From the NCBI GenBank assembly GCA_011742915.1, contig JAAQTN010000010.1:1-64000 (forward strand): 64,000 bases of DNA, written 5' to 3'. A program made the position numbers and the translations under genes. The stretch is from Billgrantia desiderata. GTDB taxonomy: Bacteria; Pseudomonadota; Gammaproteobacteria; Pseudomonadales; Halomonadaceae. Below are positions 23,211 through 31,908 of this stretch, one piece after another. The notes beneath the pieces are model-generated. The model saw nothing but the letters and a program-made list of their open reading frames with translations, searched no databases and had not been told where the DNA came from. Each line of letters starts with the position of its first letter. Within the stretch, counting starts at the first letter, position 1.

Positions 23211-24233
23211 ATGCCGAAACCGGAACTGCCCAACGACCTGGTCAGCGAGCTGCTGCTCGGCATGCGCCTGCGCGGTATCGCCTATCGCCGCATTCAGCTC
23301 TCGCCGCCCTTGGGGGTCGAGTTCGGCCAGGTGGAGGGCTGGGCGCAGTTCCACTTCGTGGCCCGCGGCCCCGTCTACCTGCGCAGCCCCAGCGGCAGCG
23401 TGCATACCCTGGCCACCGGCGATGCGCTACTGCTGCCACGCGGCGGTTTGCATGCCCTGCTCTCGACACCCGACCAGCCGGCACAGGACGTTGCCGCCTT
23501 CGAAAGTGCCAGGCTGTGCGAGGCGGTCAGCGCGATTCGCGCCTGTCCGAAGGACTGCACCCTCGACGGCGCCCTGACCTTCAGTGGCTGCATGGAATTC
23601 GACCTGGGCAGCATGCACGCCCTGGTCTCGCTGATGCCCGAAGTGATGTACGTCGGCACTCTGCTGGAGCGCCAGCCCGAGATCCTGCCCATGCTCGAGG
23701 CGATGGAGCGCGAGGCGAAGAGCGAGCGTGCGGGTTATGCCGCCATTCTGGCGCGACTCGCCGACGTGATGGCGGCCTTCATCGTGCGCGGCTGGGTGGA
23801 GTGCGGCTGCGGCGATGCCACCGGCTGGATCGAGGCCCTGCGCGATCCGCGCCTGGGGCGCGTCATCGCCGCCCTGCACCGCGAGCCGGGGCGCAACTGG
23901 ACGGTGGCGGAACTCGCCGCCGAGATGGGCAGCTCGCGCTCGGTATTTGCCGAACGCTTCCTGGCGGTCACGGGCATGACGCCACACCGTTACGTGACCG
24001 AGCTGCGCATGCGCCTGGCGGCCCAGTGGATCGGCCGCGAGCGCCAACCCATCGAGACCGTCGCCTATCGCCTGGGCTACGGCAGTGCAGCCGCCTTCAG
24101 CCGCGCCTTCAAGCGCATTCACGGCCACCCGCCCGGTGCCCTGCGTCATCGGCTAGAGCCCGCTGCCATCCTGCAATCCTCCGCTTCAGAGAGCCCCCAT
24201 GAACGAAGCCCAGTCGCTGCAGCAGGCCATTGA
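23211..24233 (+). CDS. AraC family transcriptional regulator (cupin_6 type)
   Basis: 340 aa. The N-terminal cupin-like sensing domain (about 1-190) has FGQVEGWAQFHFVARGPVYL and TLATGDALLLPRGGLHAL. The C-terminal double HTH begins near residue 215 (DPRLGRVIAALHREPGRNWTVAELAAEMGSSRSVFAERFLAVTGMTPHRYVTELRMRLA) and ends AYRLGYGSAAAFSRAFKRIHGHPPG. The ATG at 23211 follows GAGGGGGCGTGAG. It is divergent from the nepI-like exporter, which it likely controls. Its 3' end overlaps grpB by 35 bases. Confidence 0.9.
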   Translation: MPKPELPNDLVSELLLGMRLRGIAYRRIQLSPPLGVEFGQVEGWAQFHFVARGPVYLRSPSGSVHTLATGDALLLPRGGLHALLSTPDQPAQDVAAFESARLCEAVSAIRACPKDCTLDGALTFSGCMEFDLGSMHALVSLMPEVMYVGTLLERQPEILPMLEAMEREAKSERAGYAAILARLADVMAAFIVRGWVECGCGDATGWIEALRDPRLGRVIAALHREPGRNWTVAELAAEMGSSRSVFAERFLAVTGMTPHRYVTELRMRLAAQWIGRERQPIETVAYRLGYGSAAAFSRAFKRIHGHPPGALRHRLEPAAILQSSASESPHERSPVAAAGH

Positions 24234-24759
24234 CGAGCCGGTACGCCTGGTGGAATACGACCCCGCCTGGCCGGCACGCTTCGACGCCGAGCGCAGCCGC
24301 CTGCGGGAGCGTTTCCCCGCCGAGCTGATCGAGGTGCAGCATATCGGCAGCACCGCCATCCCCGGCATACCGGCCAAGCCCATCATCGACGTCATGGCCG
24401 GGGTCGCTTCCATGGCCGTGGCCGACGCCCTGTTCCAACCGCTGCTCGAACACGGCTACGTGACTTCGGTAGAGTTCAACGCCAGCCTGACCGACCGGCG
24501 CTGGTTCATGCGCCATGCCAACGGCCGCCGTACCCACCATCTGCATGTGGTGGTGCACGACGGCGAACTATGGCGCCAGCGGCTCGCCTTTCGCGATGCG
24601 CTGCGCGCCGACCCAGCGCAGGCCGAGCGCTACGCCGCTCTCAAGCGCGAGCTGGCTTCACGCCACGGCACGGATCGCGAAGCCTATACCCGGGCCAAGG
24701 GTGAGTTCGTGCGCTCTGTCATCGGGCCTGGCCAGAGTCTCGGCCAGGGCGCTCGCTGA
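24199..24759 (+). CDS. GrpB family protein (nucleotidyltransferase-fold)
   Basis: 186 aa. VRLVEYDPAWPARFDAERSRLRERFPAELIEVQHIGSTAIPGIPAKPIIDVM is the GrpB/UPF0157 signature, with G-S-T-A and D-V-M in the place of the G-S...D-x-D site of the nucleotidyltransferase fold. Then HHLHVVVHDGELWRQRLAFRDALRADP. Function is not established; this family is sometimes fused to CoaE. Its start lies inside the AraC gene, with 35 bases of overlap, suggesting co-transcription. Confidence 0.9.
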   Translation: MNEAQSLQQAIDEPVRLVEYDPAWPARFDAERSRLRERFPAELIEVQHIGSTAIPGIPAKPIIDVMAGVASMAVADALFQPLLEHGYVTSVEFNASLTDRRWFMRHANGRRTHHLHVVVHDGELWRQRLAFRDALRADPAQAERYAALKRELASRHGTDREAYTRAKGEFVRSVIGPGQSLGQGAR

Positions 24760-24778
24760 GGATTGTCGGCATCGCTTA

Positions 24779-25216
24779 TCAGTTGAGATGCACCGCCTCG
24801 AAGTGCGCCACGGCAGCGCCAGACGCATCGCGCAGGGTCAGCGTCTGGCCTTCGATCTGCCAGGTGGCCGTCGCCTCCAGCGCGGCCAGGAAGGCCTGCT
24901 CGGTCTCGCCGCCCTGCAAGCAGGCCATGCGCGTGGTGATCAGGGGGCCGAAGTGGAGGGCGTCGTTGTCCAGCCGATAGTTGCCCGCCAGGTGGTTGCA
25001 TCCGGTGGAGCCCGCTATACGGTTCTCCTCGGTGTGCAGCACGAAATGCGCCTCGCGCTGGTTGTCCACCGCCTCGGGCGTCGCATCGCCGACCTGGGTC
25101 AGCTTCCAGTAGGTGTTCACCAGCGGCTCGTCGTGCGTCATCGCTCCCTCCATGGCGGTACACCCCATCAGCACGATGGCCAGCGATCCCAACAAGATGG
25201 CAAAGCGCCTTTTCAT
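24779..25216 (-). CDS. META domain lipoprotein (HslJ-like)
   Basis: 145 aa. A lipoprotein signal ends at L-M-G-C with lipid-modified Cys19. The META domain follows: VNTYWKLTQVGDATPEA, HFVLHTEENRIAGSTGCNHLAGNYRLDNDALHFGPLITTRMAC, and QIEGQTLTLRDASGA. In E. coli HslJ, a related protein, the role is in novobiocin resistance and stress. It is anchored to the envelope. Convergent with grpB. Confidence 0.87.
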   Translation of the reverse strand: MKRRFAILLGSLAIVLMGCTAMEGAMTHDEPLVNTYWKLTQVGDATPEAVDNQREAHFVLHTEENRIAGSTGCNHLAGNYRLDNDALHFGPLITTRMACLQGGETEQAFLAALEATATWQIEGQTLTLRDASGAAVAHFEAVHLN

Positions 25217-25314
25217 TCTCGTTCCCTCATCCTGCTTTCTCCACTCCCGCCGCTAACGCAGCGGGCTCCATGTGCCGTAATGTCGGAAAAGCCGAGGCGA
25301 ATAGCCAGCCTGAA

Positions 25315-26502
25315 TTACGCAGATACCGGGGATTTCGCGCCCTCGCCCGTCAGGTCGCCGAGATCGAGCAGCGTGGCCGCCACCGCCTGAGCCCGGGGCA
25401 CCAGGGTATCCAGGCGGCAGTATTCTGCGTCGGTGTGCATCTTCGCCCCCACCGGCCCGACGCCGCACAGCGTCGGCACGCCCAGGCTGGCGGTGAAGCC
25501 CGCATCCGAGCAGCCGCCGGTGAACTCCCCCTCCACCACGAAGCCCAGCCTGGCGGCGTGGTCACGGTAGCGGCCGAACAGCAGCTCGCTCATGTGTCCT
25601 TCCAGCGGCAGGAAGGCGGAGGTACGAGACAGCGTGGCGCGAGTGCCCGGCAACTCCTCCACGGCAACGATGGCCTCGATGTCGGCGTAGAGCCGCTCGC
25701 GCTGCGCCGCGCTGACGAAGCGCACGTCGAGCTGGGCGCGGGCCCAGGGGGCCACGGTGTTGCGCGACATTCCACCCTCGATGACCCCGACGTTGGTGGT
25801 GACGCCACCGGCATGATCGGTCAGGGCATGCAGCTTGACGATCTTGCGTGCCAGCGCCTCGATGGCGCTGGCGCCGTCGGCGTGATTCACCCCGGAGTGC
25901 GCCGCCCGGCCTTCTACCTCGATGAGAAAACCCGCGCCACCCTTGCGAGCGGTGACCACATTGCCGCTGACCCGCCCCGGCTCGGCATTGAAGACCGCCC
26001 GCGCGCCCTGTACCGCAGCCTCGATGAAGGCGCGTCCGTCCAAGGAACCGATCTCCTCGTCGGCGGTGAACAGGGCATGCACGGGGTAAGGCAGCGAGGG
26101 CAGACGGCTCAGCGCGCGCAGCACGAAGCAGTTCAGCACCAGGCCCGCCTTCATGTCGGCCACGCCGGGGCCGAAGGCCAGGTCGTCGCGCCGACTGTAG
26201 CCGCGACGGGCCACGGTACCGGTGGGGAACACCGTGTCACGGTGGCCCATCAGCAGCACATGCCTCGCCTGGGCACCCTCCAGGCGCGCCTCGAGAATGT
26301 CGCCGGAATGCGGGCGCGGCGTTCGCCTGAGCGCGATGCCGTCGGCTTCGAGCCAGCCGGCGATCGTATCGGCCACCGCGTCGTTGCCGGCCTTGTCGTG
26401 GCTGTGGGAGTCGATGTCCACCAACACCTTCAGGCACTCGGCCATGGCCTCGCGCTGATCGGCGAGCCAGCGACAGGCCTGCTCCATCAGCCCCGCCGTC
26501 AT
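25315..26502 (-). CDS. M20 family metallopeptidase (CPG2/carboxypeptidase-like)
   Basis: 395 aa. Di-zinc motifs are intact: GHRDTVFPTG (H-x-D), ADMKAG (bridging Asp), TADEEIGS (Glu-Glu) and a C-terminal KMHTDAEYCRLD His. The dimerisation domain contains EGRAAHSGVNHADGASAIEALARKI as in glutamate carboxypeptidase G2-like enzymes. Likely a cytoplasmic exopeptidase or amidohydrolase that splits imported acyl-amino acids or dipeptides. The start at 26502 overlaps the previous gene's stop as ATGA, with AAGGAGAGG upstream. It is the last gene of the peptide-uptake operon. Confidence 0.9.
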   Translation of the reverse strand: MTAGLMEQACRWLADQREAMAECLKVLVDIDSHSHDKAGNDAVADTIAGWLEADGIALRRTPRPHSGDILEARLEGAQARHVLLMGHRDTVFPTGTVARRGYSRRDDLAFGPGVADMKAGLVLNCFVLRALSRLPSLPYPVHALFTADEEIGSLDGRAFIEAAVQGARAVFNAEPGRVSGNVVTARKGGAGFLIEVEGRAAHSGVNHADGASAIEALARKIVKLHALTDHAGGVTTNVGVIEGGMSRNTVAPWARAQLDVRFVSAAQRERLYADIEAIVAVEELPGTRATLSRTSAFLPLEGHMSELLFGRYRDHAARLGFVVEGEFTGGCSDAGFTASLGVPTLCGVGPVGAKMHTDAEYCRLDTLVPRAQAVAATLLDLGDLTGEGAKSPVSA

Positions 26503-27908
26503 GCTGACCTCTCCTTCAAGATATCCTGGCCCTGGGTGCCCAGATCCCACCACAGCCCCGACATCAGCAGCAGGCCCTCGCGCGCGACGCTGCCCAGCAG
26601 GTGCTCATCCGGAGCGTGCTGCGAACAGGCCGGATAGGAGTGCGGGACCCACAGCGTGGGCAGCCCCAGGGTTTCGGCGAACACATCGTTGGGCAGCGAG
26701 CCGCCCAGGTTCGGCAGCAGGGTAGGCGCCTTGCCACTGGTCACCTGCATCGACGCCAGCGCCCAGCCGACCCAAGGGTCCTCCGGGTCGAGACGCGTCG
26801 CCGCCATCTGCGACACGCGCGCCGGGGCCACCTGGATGTCCTCGAAGCCGTGGCGGTCAAGATGCCGGCGCAGGTGGTCGAGAAAGCGGGTGTGGTCACT
26901 GCCCACCACATAGCGCAACTGGCAGTGCGCATGGGCACGCTCCGGAATGGCGTTGGCCGGCGCGGTGGGGTTGCCGGCCTCGAAAGCCAGGATCTCCAGG
27001 GTGTTCCAGGCGAACAGCCGCTCCGCCGGCGACAGCCCCGGCTCGCCCCAGTCGGGGTCGATGGCCGGCGCATTCTCCCCCGCCCCGACCTCGAGCGAGG
27101 CCAGCGCCGCGCGTACCGCCTGGGGGATGGGCCCCGGTCGCAGCCCCACCACCTGGATCACGCCATTGGCGTCGACCAGTGTCGCCAGGGCATTGGCCAG
27201 GCGCACGGCGGGATTCTTCAGCACGCCGCCCCAGTTGCCCGAGTGGTGGGCGCCCTCCCGGGCGAGCAGTTGCAGGTCGAAGTTGAACGAACCCCGCGAG
27301 CCCAGGAACAGGGTCGGCGACTCGGCGTTCAGCCGCGGCCCGTCGGAGGCGATGAAGAGGTCGGCGGCGAGGCGCTCGCGATAGCGCTGGCAGATCTCCT
27401 TCAGGCCGGGGGAGCCGGTCTCCTCGCCCATCTCGATCACCAGCTTGACGTTGTAGCCGAGCCGCCCCCCGCGCGCCTCGAGGGCGCATGCCAGTGCCGC
27501 CAGGTTGATGCCGTGCTGGCCCTTGTTGTCCGCCGTACCGCGCCCGTACCAGCGGTCGCCCTCCTGGGTGACACGCCACGGCGACAGCCCCTCGCGCCAG
27601 CGGTCGTCGTAGCCCCGCACCACGTCGCCGTGACCATAGCTCAGCACGCTCAGGGTGGCGTCCGGCTCGATGCGCTCGGCGAGCAGGAAGGGACCGAAGC
27701 CCGCTACCGGGTTGTCGACGATCTCCCAGGTGAAGCCGAGGGACTCGATCTCGGGCACGATCTGCTCCTCCAGGTAGCGGTGCAGCTCGTCGAGCCGCCC
27801 GCCTCCCTGGCTCTCGCTGGGCACCGCCACCAGCGCCTCCAGCCGTCGGTACAGCGCCCCGCTGTCGAAATGATGGCGGGCGTTATCCAGCGCTCGTTCG
27901 CGCGTCAT
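26499..27908 (-). CDS. M20 family dipeptidase
   Basis: 469 aa, the longer (dipeptidase/PepV-carnosinase-like) M20 form. Metal motifs: SYGHGDVVRGY (H-x-D), GRGTADNKGQ (bridging Asp), IEMGEETGSPGL (Glu-Glu), DGPR, and final PDEH. A large insert (about 200-350) holds the lid/dimer domain. It would cleave peptides brought in by the adjacent ABC importer. The gene follows the ATPase gene by 41 bases and is translationally coupled to the next M20 gene. Confidence 0.9.
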   Translation of the reverse strand: MTRERALDNARHHFDSGALYRRLEALVAVPSESQGGGRLDELHRYLEEQIVPEIESLGFTWEIVDNPVAGFGPFLLAERIEPDATLSVLSYGHGDVVRGYDDRWREGLSPWRVTQEGDRWYGRGTADNKGQHGINLAALACALEARGGRLGYNVKLVIEMGEETGSPGLKEICQRYRERLAADLFIASDGPRLNAESPTLFLGSRGSFNFDLQLLAREGAHHSGNWGGVLKNPAVRLANALATLVDANGVIQVVGLRPGPIPQAVRAALASLEVGAGENAPAIDPDWGEPGLSPAERLFAWNTLEILAFEAGNPTAPANAIPERAHAHCQLRYVVGSDHTRFLDHLRRHLDRHGFEDIQVAPARVSQMAATRLDPEDPWVGWALASMQVTSGKAPTLLPNLGGSLPNDVFAETLGLPTLWVPHSYPACSQHAPDEHLLGSVAREGLLLMSGLWWDLGTQGQDILKERSA

Positions 27909-27949
27909 GGGCAGACTCCTCGTCGTCGGTTACGGCTAAACAGGCGCTC

Positions 27950-28948
27950 TCACGCCAAGTGGCAGGCGACACGACCGTCGCCACCGGTGTCGTTCAGAAG
28001 CGGTCGCTGCTGGGAACAGCCAGGTTCGGCCAGCGGGCAGCGCGGGTGAAAGGCACAGCCGGGCGGCGGTGCGCTGGGGTCGGGTTGCACGCTGCCCAGG
28101 CCGATGTCGGGCACGCCGAGGCCGGGCTCGGGGGTCAGCGCCGAGGCCAGCAGCGCCCGGGTGTAGGGGTGCCGCGGCGCGCTGAAGATCTGCTCGCGAG
28201 TGCCCTCCTCGATGATGCGTCCGAGATACATCACCGCCAGCCGGTCGGCGAGGTGCTCGATCACCGCAAGATCGTGACTGATGAACAGGTAGGTGAGACC
28301 GAACGCCTCCTTCAGGTCGAGCAGCAGATTGAGGATCTGCGCCTGCACCGAGACATCCAATGCCGACGTGGGCTCATCGCAGATCACCAGGGCGGGGCGC
28401 ATGATCAAGGCCCGGGCGATGGCCACCCGCTGGCGTTGGCCGCCCGAAAGCTGGCCGGGGTACTGCCGCGCGGCGCGCCCGGGCAGGCCGACCAGGTCGA
28501 GCATCTCGGCCACCCGGGCGGCCTGCTCCCTGGGGCTGCCGATGCCGTGGATACGCAGCGGCAGGCCGACGATCTGGGCCACGCGCTGGCGGGGGTTGAG
28601 CGAGGAGTACGGGTCCTGGAAGATCGGCTGGACGTGTCGCGCCAACGCCTTCTGGGCGGTGCCCACGATCGGCCGGCCGTCGATCAGCACCTCGCCGGCG
28701 GTGGGCGACGTCAGGCCCAGCAGCATCTTGGCCAGGGTGCTCTTGCCGCACCCCGATTCCCCCACCAGGCCCATGACCTGGCCGCGAGGTACGCGCAGCG
28801 ACACCTCGCTGACGGCGTGCAGCGTGCGCCCCCGGCGCAGCAAGCCGCCGCCCAGGGTGAAGGTTCTGGACAGGCCGCGCAGCTCCAGGGCGAAAGGTTG
28901 CGCCGCCTCCGCCGGTGGCGTCTGGGTGGCTTCGATCGCGAGCGTCAT
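27950..28948 (-). CDS. Peptide ABC transporter ATP-binding protein, DppF/OppF type
   Basis: 332 aa cytoplasmic ATPase. Walker [16 protein letters not shown] (about 63-77), Q-loop FQDPYSSLNPRQR, signature LSGGQRQRVAIARAL, Walker B LVICDEPTSALD, H-loop FISHDLAV. The C-terminal oligopeptide-transporter extension PPGCAFHPRCPLAEPGC carries Cys residues that in relatives bind an iron-sulfur cluster. It pairs with the neighbouring DppD-type ATPase; its start overlaps that gene's stop by four bases. Confidence 0.93.
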   Translation of the reverse strand: MTLAIEATQTPPAEAAQPFALELRGLSRTFTLGGGLLRRGRTLHAVSEVSLRVPRGQVMGLVGESGCGKSTLAKMLLGLTSPTAGEVLIDGRPIVGTAQKALARHVQPIFQDPYSSLNPRQRVAQIVGLPLRIHGIGSPREQAARVAEMLDLVGLPGRAARQYPGQLSGGQRQRVAIARALIMRPALVICDEPTSALDVSVQAQILNLLLDLKEAFGLTYLFISHDLAVIEHLADRLAVMYLGRIIEEGTREQIFSAPRHPYTRALLASALTPEPGLGVPDIGLGSVQPDPSAPPPGCAFHPRCPLAEPGCSQQRPLLNDTGGDGRVACHLA

Positions 28949-29997
28949 GGCATCACCTCGGGCTGCGGTGGGCGGGCGGGATCGGCCAGGCGCGCGGCGA
29001 AATGGCAGCGTGCCACATGCCCGGCGCCGACGTGGGTCGCTGGCGGCGGCGTCTCACAGATCGCCTCGGCCAGCGGGCAACGGTTGCGAAAGGCACAGCC
29101 CTCGAGTTCGCCGACCAGGCTCGGCACCACGCCGGGAATCGCCTGCAGGCGGCTGCCCGGCGGGGTCTTGCCAGGGGCCGGGATGCAGTTCAACAGCCCC
29201 TGGGTATAGGGGTGGCCGGGAGCCGCGAAGAGCGCTTCGGCACTGGCCGTTTCGATCACCTCGCCGGCATACATCACCGCGACCCGGTCGGCGATGCGCG
29301 CCACCACTCCCAGATCGTGGGTAATGAAGATCACCGCGGTGCCGAACTCGCGCTGGAGATCGCGCAGCAGCCGCAGGATCTGCGCCTGGATGGTCACGTC
29401 CAGTGCCGTGGTCGGCTCGTCGGCGATGATCAGGTCGGGCTCGCACATCAGCGCCATGGCGATCATCACCCGCTGGCGCAGGCCGCCCGACAGCTGGTGC
29501 GGGTACTGCGCCATGCGCTCGGCGGCGGCGCTTATGCCAACCCGCTCCAGCAGGTAGATGGCCCGCTCCCGGGCTTCGCGACGACTCACCCGGCGATGGC
29601 GAAGCAGCGCCTCGCAGAGCTGATTGCCCAGCGTGTAGGCCGGGTTGAGGGCGGTCATCGGCTCCTGGAAGATCATCGCCATGCGTGCACCGCGCAGATC
29701 GCTGCGGGCGCGTTCCGTCAGGTCCAGCAGCTCGATGCCATCGAAGCGCAGGCTGGCGGCGCTGACCCGCGCCCGGCGCGGCAGCAGTCCCATCAGCGCC
29801 ATCGAGGTCATCGACTTGCCGCACCCCGACTCGCCGACCAGGCACAGCATCTCGCCGCGTTCGACGTGGAAATCGATGCCGCGCACGGCGTGCAGCGTGC
29901 CGGCGTCGACCGGCAGATCGACGTGCAGCTCCTCCACCGTCAGCAGCGGCATGGCGGGGGCTCCCGTAGCGGGGGCAGCGACTCTCGGCTCACTCAT
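28945..29997 (-). CDS. Peptide ABC transporter ATP-binding protein, DppD/OppD type
   Basis: 350 aa. Walker [21 protein letters not shown]-loop [15 protein letters not shown], signature [15 protein letters not shown], Walker [14 protein letters not shown]-loop FITHDLGVV, and the C-terminal [15 protein letters not shown]ys-containing tail of this family. It drives uptake of peptides together with the DppF-type subunit. The ATG at 29997 has GGGAGG upstream and overlaps the permease stop; a start at 30033 is less likely. Confidence 0.93.
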   Translation of the reverse strand: MSEPRVAAPATGAPAMPLLTVEELHVDLPVDAGTLHAVRGIDFHVERGEMLCLVGESGCGKSMTSMALMGLLPRRARVSAASLRFDGIELLDLTERARSDLRGARMAMIFQEPMTALNPAYTLGNQLCEALLRHRRVSRREARERAIYLLERVGISAAAERMAQYPHQLSGGLRQRVMIAMALMCEPDLIIADEPTTALDVTIQAQILRLLRDLQREFGTAVIFITHDLGVVARIADRVAVMYAGEVIETASAEALFAAPGHPYTQGLLNCIPAPGKTPPGSRLQAIPGVVPSLVGELEGCAFRNRCPLAEAICETPPPATHVGAGHVARCHFAARLADPARPPQPEVMP

Positions 29998-30907
29998 TGC
30001 GGCCTCCCGGTGCGCTGATGTCGCGCAGGCCATCGCCCAGCAGGTTGATCGCCAGCACCAGCATGAACAGTGCGCTGCCGGGAATGGCGATGACCCAGGG
30101 CTGAAAGAACATATAGGACTTGCCTTCGGCGATCATCAGGCCCCACGAGGGCAGCGGCGGCTGCACCCCCATGCCGAGGAACGACAGGGTTGCCTCGAGC
30201 AGGATGGCGTTGGCCACCTCCAGGGTGGCGACCACGATCAGTGCCGCGGCGATATTGGGCAGCACCTCGCGCAGCAGGATGTGATGCAGTGGGCAGCCCA
30301 GCGCTCGCGCCGCCTGGACGTACTCGGCGTCGCGCACCTGGAGCGTGGCGGAGCGCGCCACCACCGCGAAGCGGTCCCACAGCAGCAACCCCAGCAGCAG
30401 GGTCACCGTGATCAGCGAGCCGCCGATCAGCGAGGCCATGGCCAGCGCCACCAGCACCACCGGCATGGCCAGGCGGGTGGTGAGCAGGTAGCTGATCACG
30501 GCATCGACGCGGCCGCCGAAATAGCCCGCCAGCACGCCCAGGGTGGAGCCGATCACTCCCGAGATCAGCGCCGCCACCAGGCCGATGAACAGCGAGATAC
30601 GCGTGCCGTAGATCAGGCGGCTGAGGTAGTCGCGACCGAGCCTGTCGGTGCCCAGTGGATGCTCCCAGTTGCCCGCTTCGTGCCACACCGGCGGCACCAT
30701 ACGGTTGGCGGTGTTCTGCAGATAGGGGTCGTGGGGAGCCAGCCAGGGCGCCAGCACGGCGGCCAGCACCAGCAGCGTGACGATGACGGCGCCGAGTGCC
30801 AACCCGCGGTGCGCCAGCAGCGCTCGCCTGAAGCGCGGCCATCCGCCGCCGCCGATGGCGGGCCGCGTCGCGGCGCCCGCCGGGGTCGTTGCCAGGGAAT
30901 CGTTCAT
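29990..30907 (-). CDS. Peptide ABC transporter permease, DppC type
   Basis: 305 aa, about six TM helices. First TM at LALGAVIVTLLVLAAVLAPWLAP followed by the HDPYLQNTANRMVPP loop and the HPLGTDRLGRDYLSRLIYGTRISL block typical of DppC/OppC. The EAA cytoplasmic loop is AARALGCPLHHILLREVLPN, which contacts the ATPases. The ATG at 30907 follows AAGGAGAG. It lies ten bases after the other permease gene. Confidence 0.92.
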   Translation of the reverse strand: MNDSLATTPAGAATRPAIGGGGWPRFRRALLAHRGLALGAVIVTLLVLAAVLAPWLAPHDPYLQNTANRMVPPVWHEAGNWEHPLGTDRLGRDYLSRLIYGTRISLFIGLVAALISGVIGSTLGVLAGYFGGRVDAVISYLLTTRLAMPVVLVALAMASLIGGSLITVTLLLGLLLWDRFAVVARSATLQVRDAEYVQAARALGCPLHHILLREVLPNIAAALIVVATLEVANAILLEATLSFLGMGVQPPLPSWGLMIAEGKSYMFFQPWVIAIPGSALFMLVLAINLLGDGLRDISAPGGRNE

Positions 30908-30917
30908 GGCGCTCTCC

Positions 30918-31835
30918 TTAGCGGGCACGTAGCCGCGGGTCGAGGACGGCATTGAGGATGTCCGCCAACAGGGTCAGCACGATGTAGAACAGCGCGATGA
31001 TCAGCACCACCGCCTGCACCACCGGATAGTCGTTGCGTGAGATGGACTGCCAGGCTAGCTGCCCGAGCCCGCGCAGCGAGAACACCGTCTCGATCACCAC
31101 CGAGCCGCCGAGCATGAAGCCCAGCTCCACCGCCGCCAGCGCCACCACGGGGATGACCGCATTGCGCAGCGCGTGCTTGAACACAACCGATCCGGTACGC
31201 AGCCCCTTGGCCCGCGCCGTGCGCACGTAGTCAGAAGCCAACACCTCGAGCATGCCGCTGCGGGTCAGGCGCATCATCGCCGGGGTGGCGTAATAGCCCA
31301 GGGCGATGGCCGGCAGCACGAAGCCCTGCCAGCTCTCGCTGCCGGCCGCCGGCAGCCACTGCAGGTTGACCGCGAAGAGGATGATCAGGGTCAGGCCGAA
31401 CCAGAAGTTCGGCATCGCCTGGCCGGTCACGGCGATGGCCATCGCCAGGCGGTCGACCCAGCTACCGCGCATGAGCGCCGCCGCCACGCCCAGCGGAATC
31501 GAGACGCCGATGGCGATGGCCAGCGACAGCAGCCCCAGCGTCATGGTCACGGGCAGGCGCTCGACGACCAGATCCATCACCGAGCTCTGGTAGTAGTAGG
31601 AGCGCCCGAAGTCGAGCTGCATCACTCCCCACAGCCAGGTGACGAACTGCTCGACCACGGGGCGATCGAGCCCGTACTCGATGCGAATCCGCTCGACCTG
31701 CTCGGCGGTCGCCTCCGGCCCACCGATGGCCGCTGCCAGGTCGCCGGAGAGCTGCAGCAGGCCGAAACTGAGCACCGAGATGGTCAGCGCCACGCACAGC
31801 GCCACCAGAGTGCGCTTGAAGATGAAAGGCCACAT
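30918..31835 (-). CDS. Peptide ABC transporter permease, DppB type
   Basis: 305 aa, six TM helices. N-terminal FIFKRTLVALCVALTISVLSFGLLQLSGD is the usual DppB start, followed by the periplasmic loop EYGLDRPVVEQFVTWLWGVMQLDFGRSY. The EAA loop is RTARAKGLRTGSVVFKHALRNAVIPV. It forms the membrane channel with the DppC-type subunit. The gene begins 73 bases after the binding-protein gene, beyond a strong intercistronic hairpin. Confidence 0.92.
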   Translation of the reverse strand: MWPFIFKRTLVALCVALTISVLSFGLLQLSGDLAAAIGGPEATAEQVERIRIEYGLDRPVVEQFVTWLWGVMQLDFGRSYYYQSSVMDLVVERLPVTMTLGLLSLAIAIGVSIPLGVAAALMRGSWVDRLAMAIAVTGQAMPNFWFGLTLIILFAVNLQWLPAAGSESWQGFVLPAIALGYYATPAMMRLTRSGMLEVLASDYVRTARAKGLRTGSVVFKHALRNAVIPVVALAAVELGFMLGGSVVIETVFSLRGLGQLAWQSISRNDYPVVQAVVLIIALFYIVLTLLADILNAVLDPRLRAR

Positions 31836-31849
31836 GATGTCTCACTCCC

Positions 31850-31872
31850 GGGCCGCGGCGGCGCCGCGGCCC
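31850..31872 (-). other. Intercistronic hairpin between binding-protein and permease genes
   Basis: GGGCCGCGGC (31850-31859) and GCCGCGGCCC (31863-31872) form a perfect ten-base GC stem with a three-base loop in the 73-base gap. No T-run follows. Such hairpins often protect the upstream message and lower downstream expression, which fits an importer needing excess binding protein. Confidence 0.65.
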
Positions 31873-31908
31873 CGTTGGTCATGGCGGGAGAGGCTCCCCT
31901 GCCTGCGC

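Noticed and set aside
23041..23211. SoxR-type box upstream of the nepI-like exporter
   Set aside because: I looked for CCTCAA/TTGAGG arms with 19-base spacing here and upstream of both GST genes, the MFS gene at 38949 and the NQO-like gene, and found none.
25270..28049. Plus-strand frames opposite the two M20 genes
   Set aside because: Arg/Gln/Gly-rich translation with no domain; both M20 proteins are complete on the minus strand.
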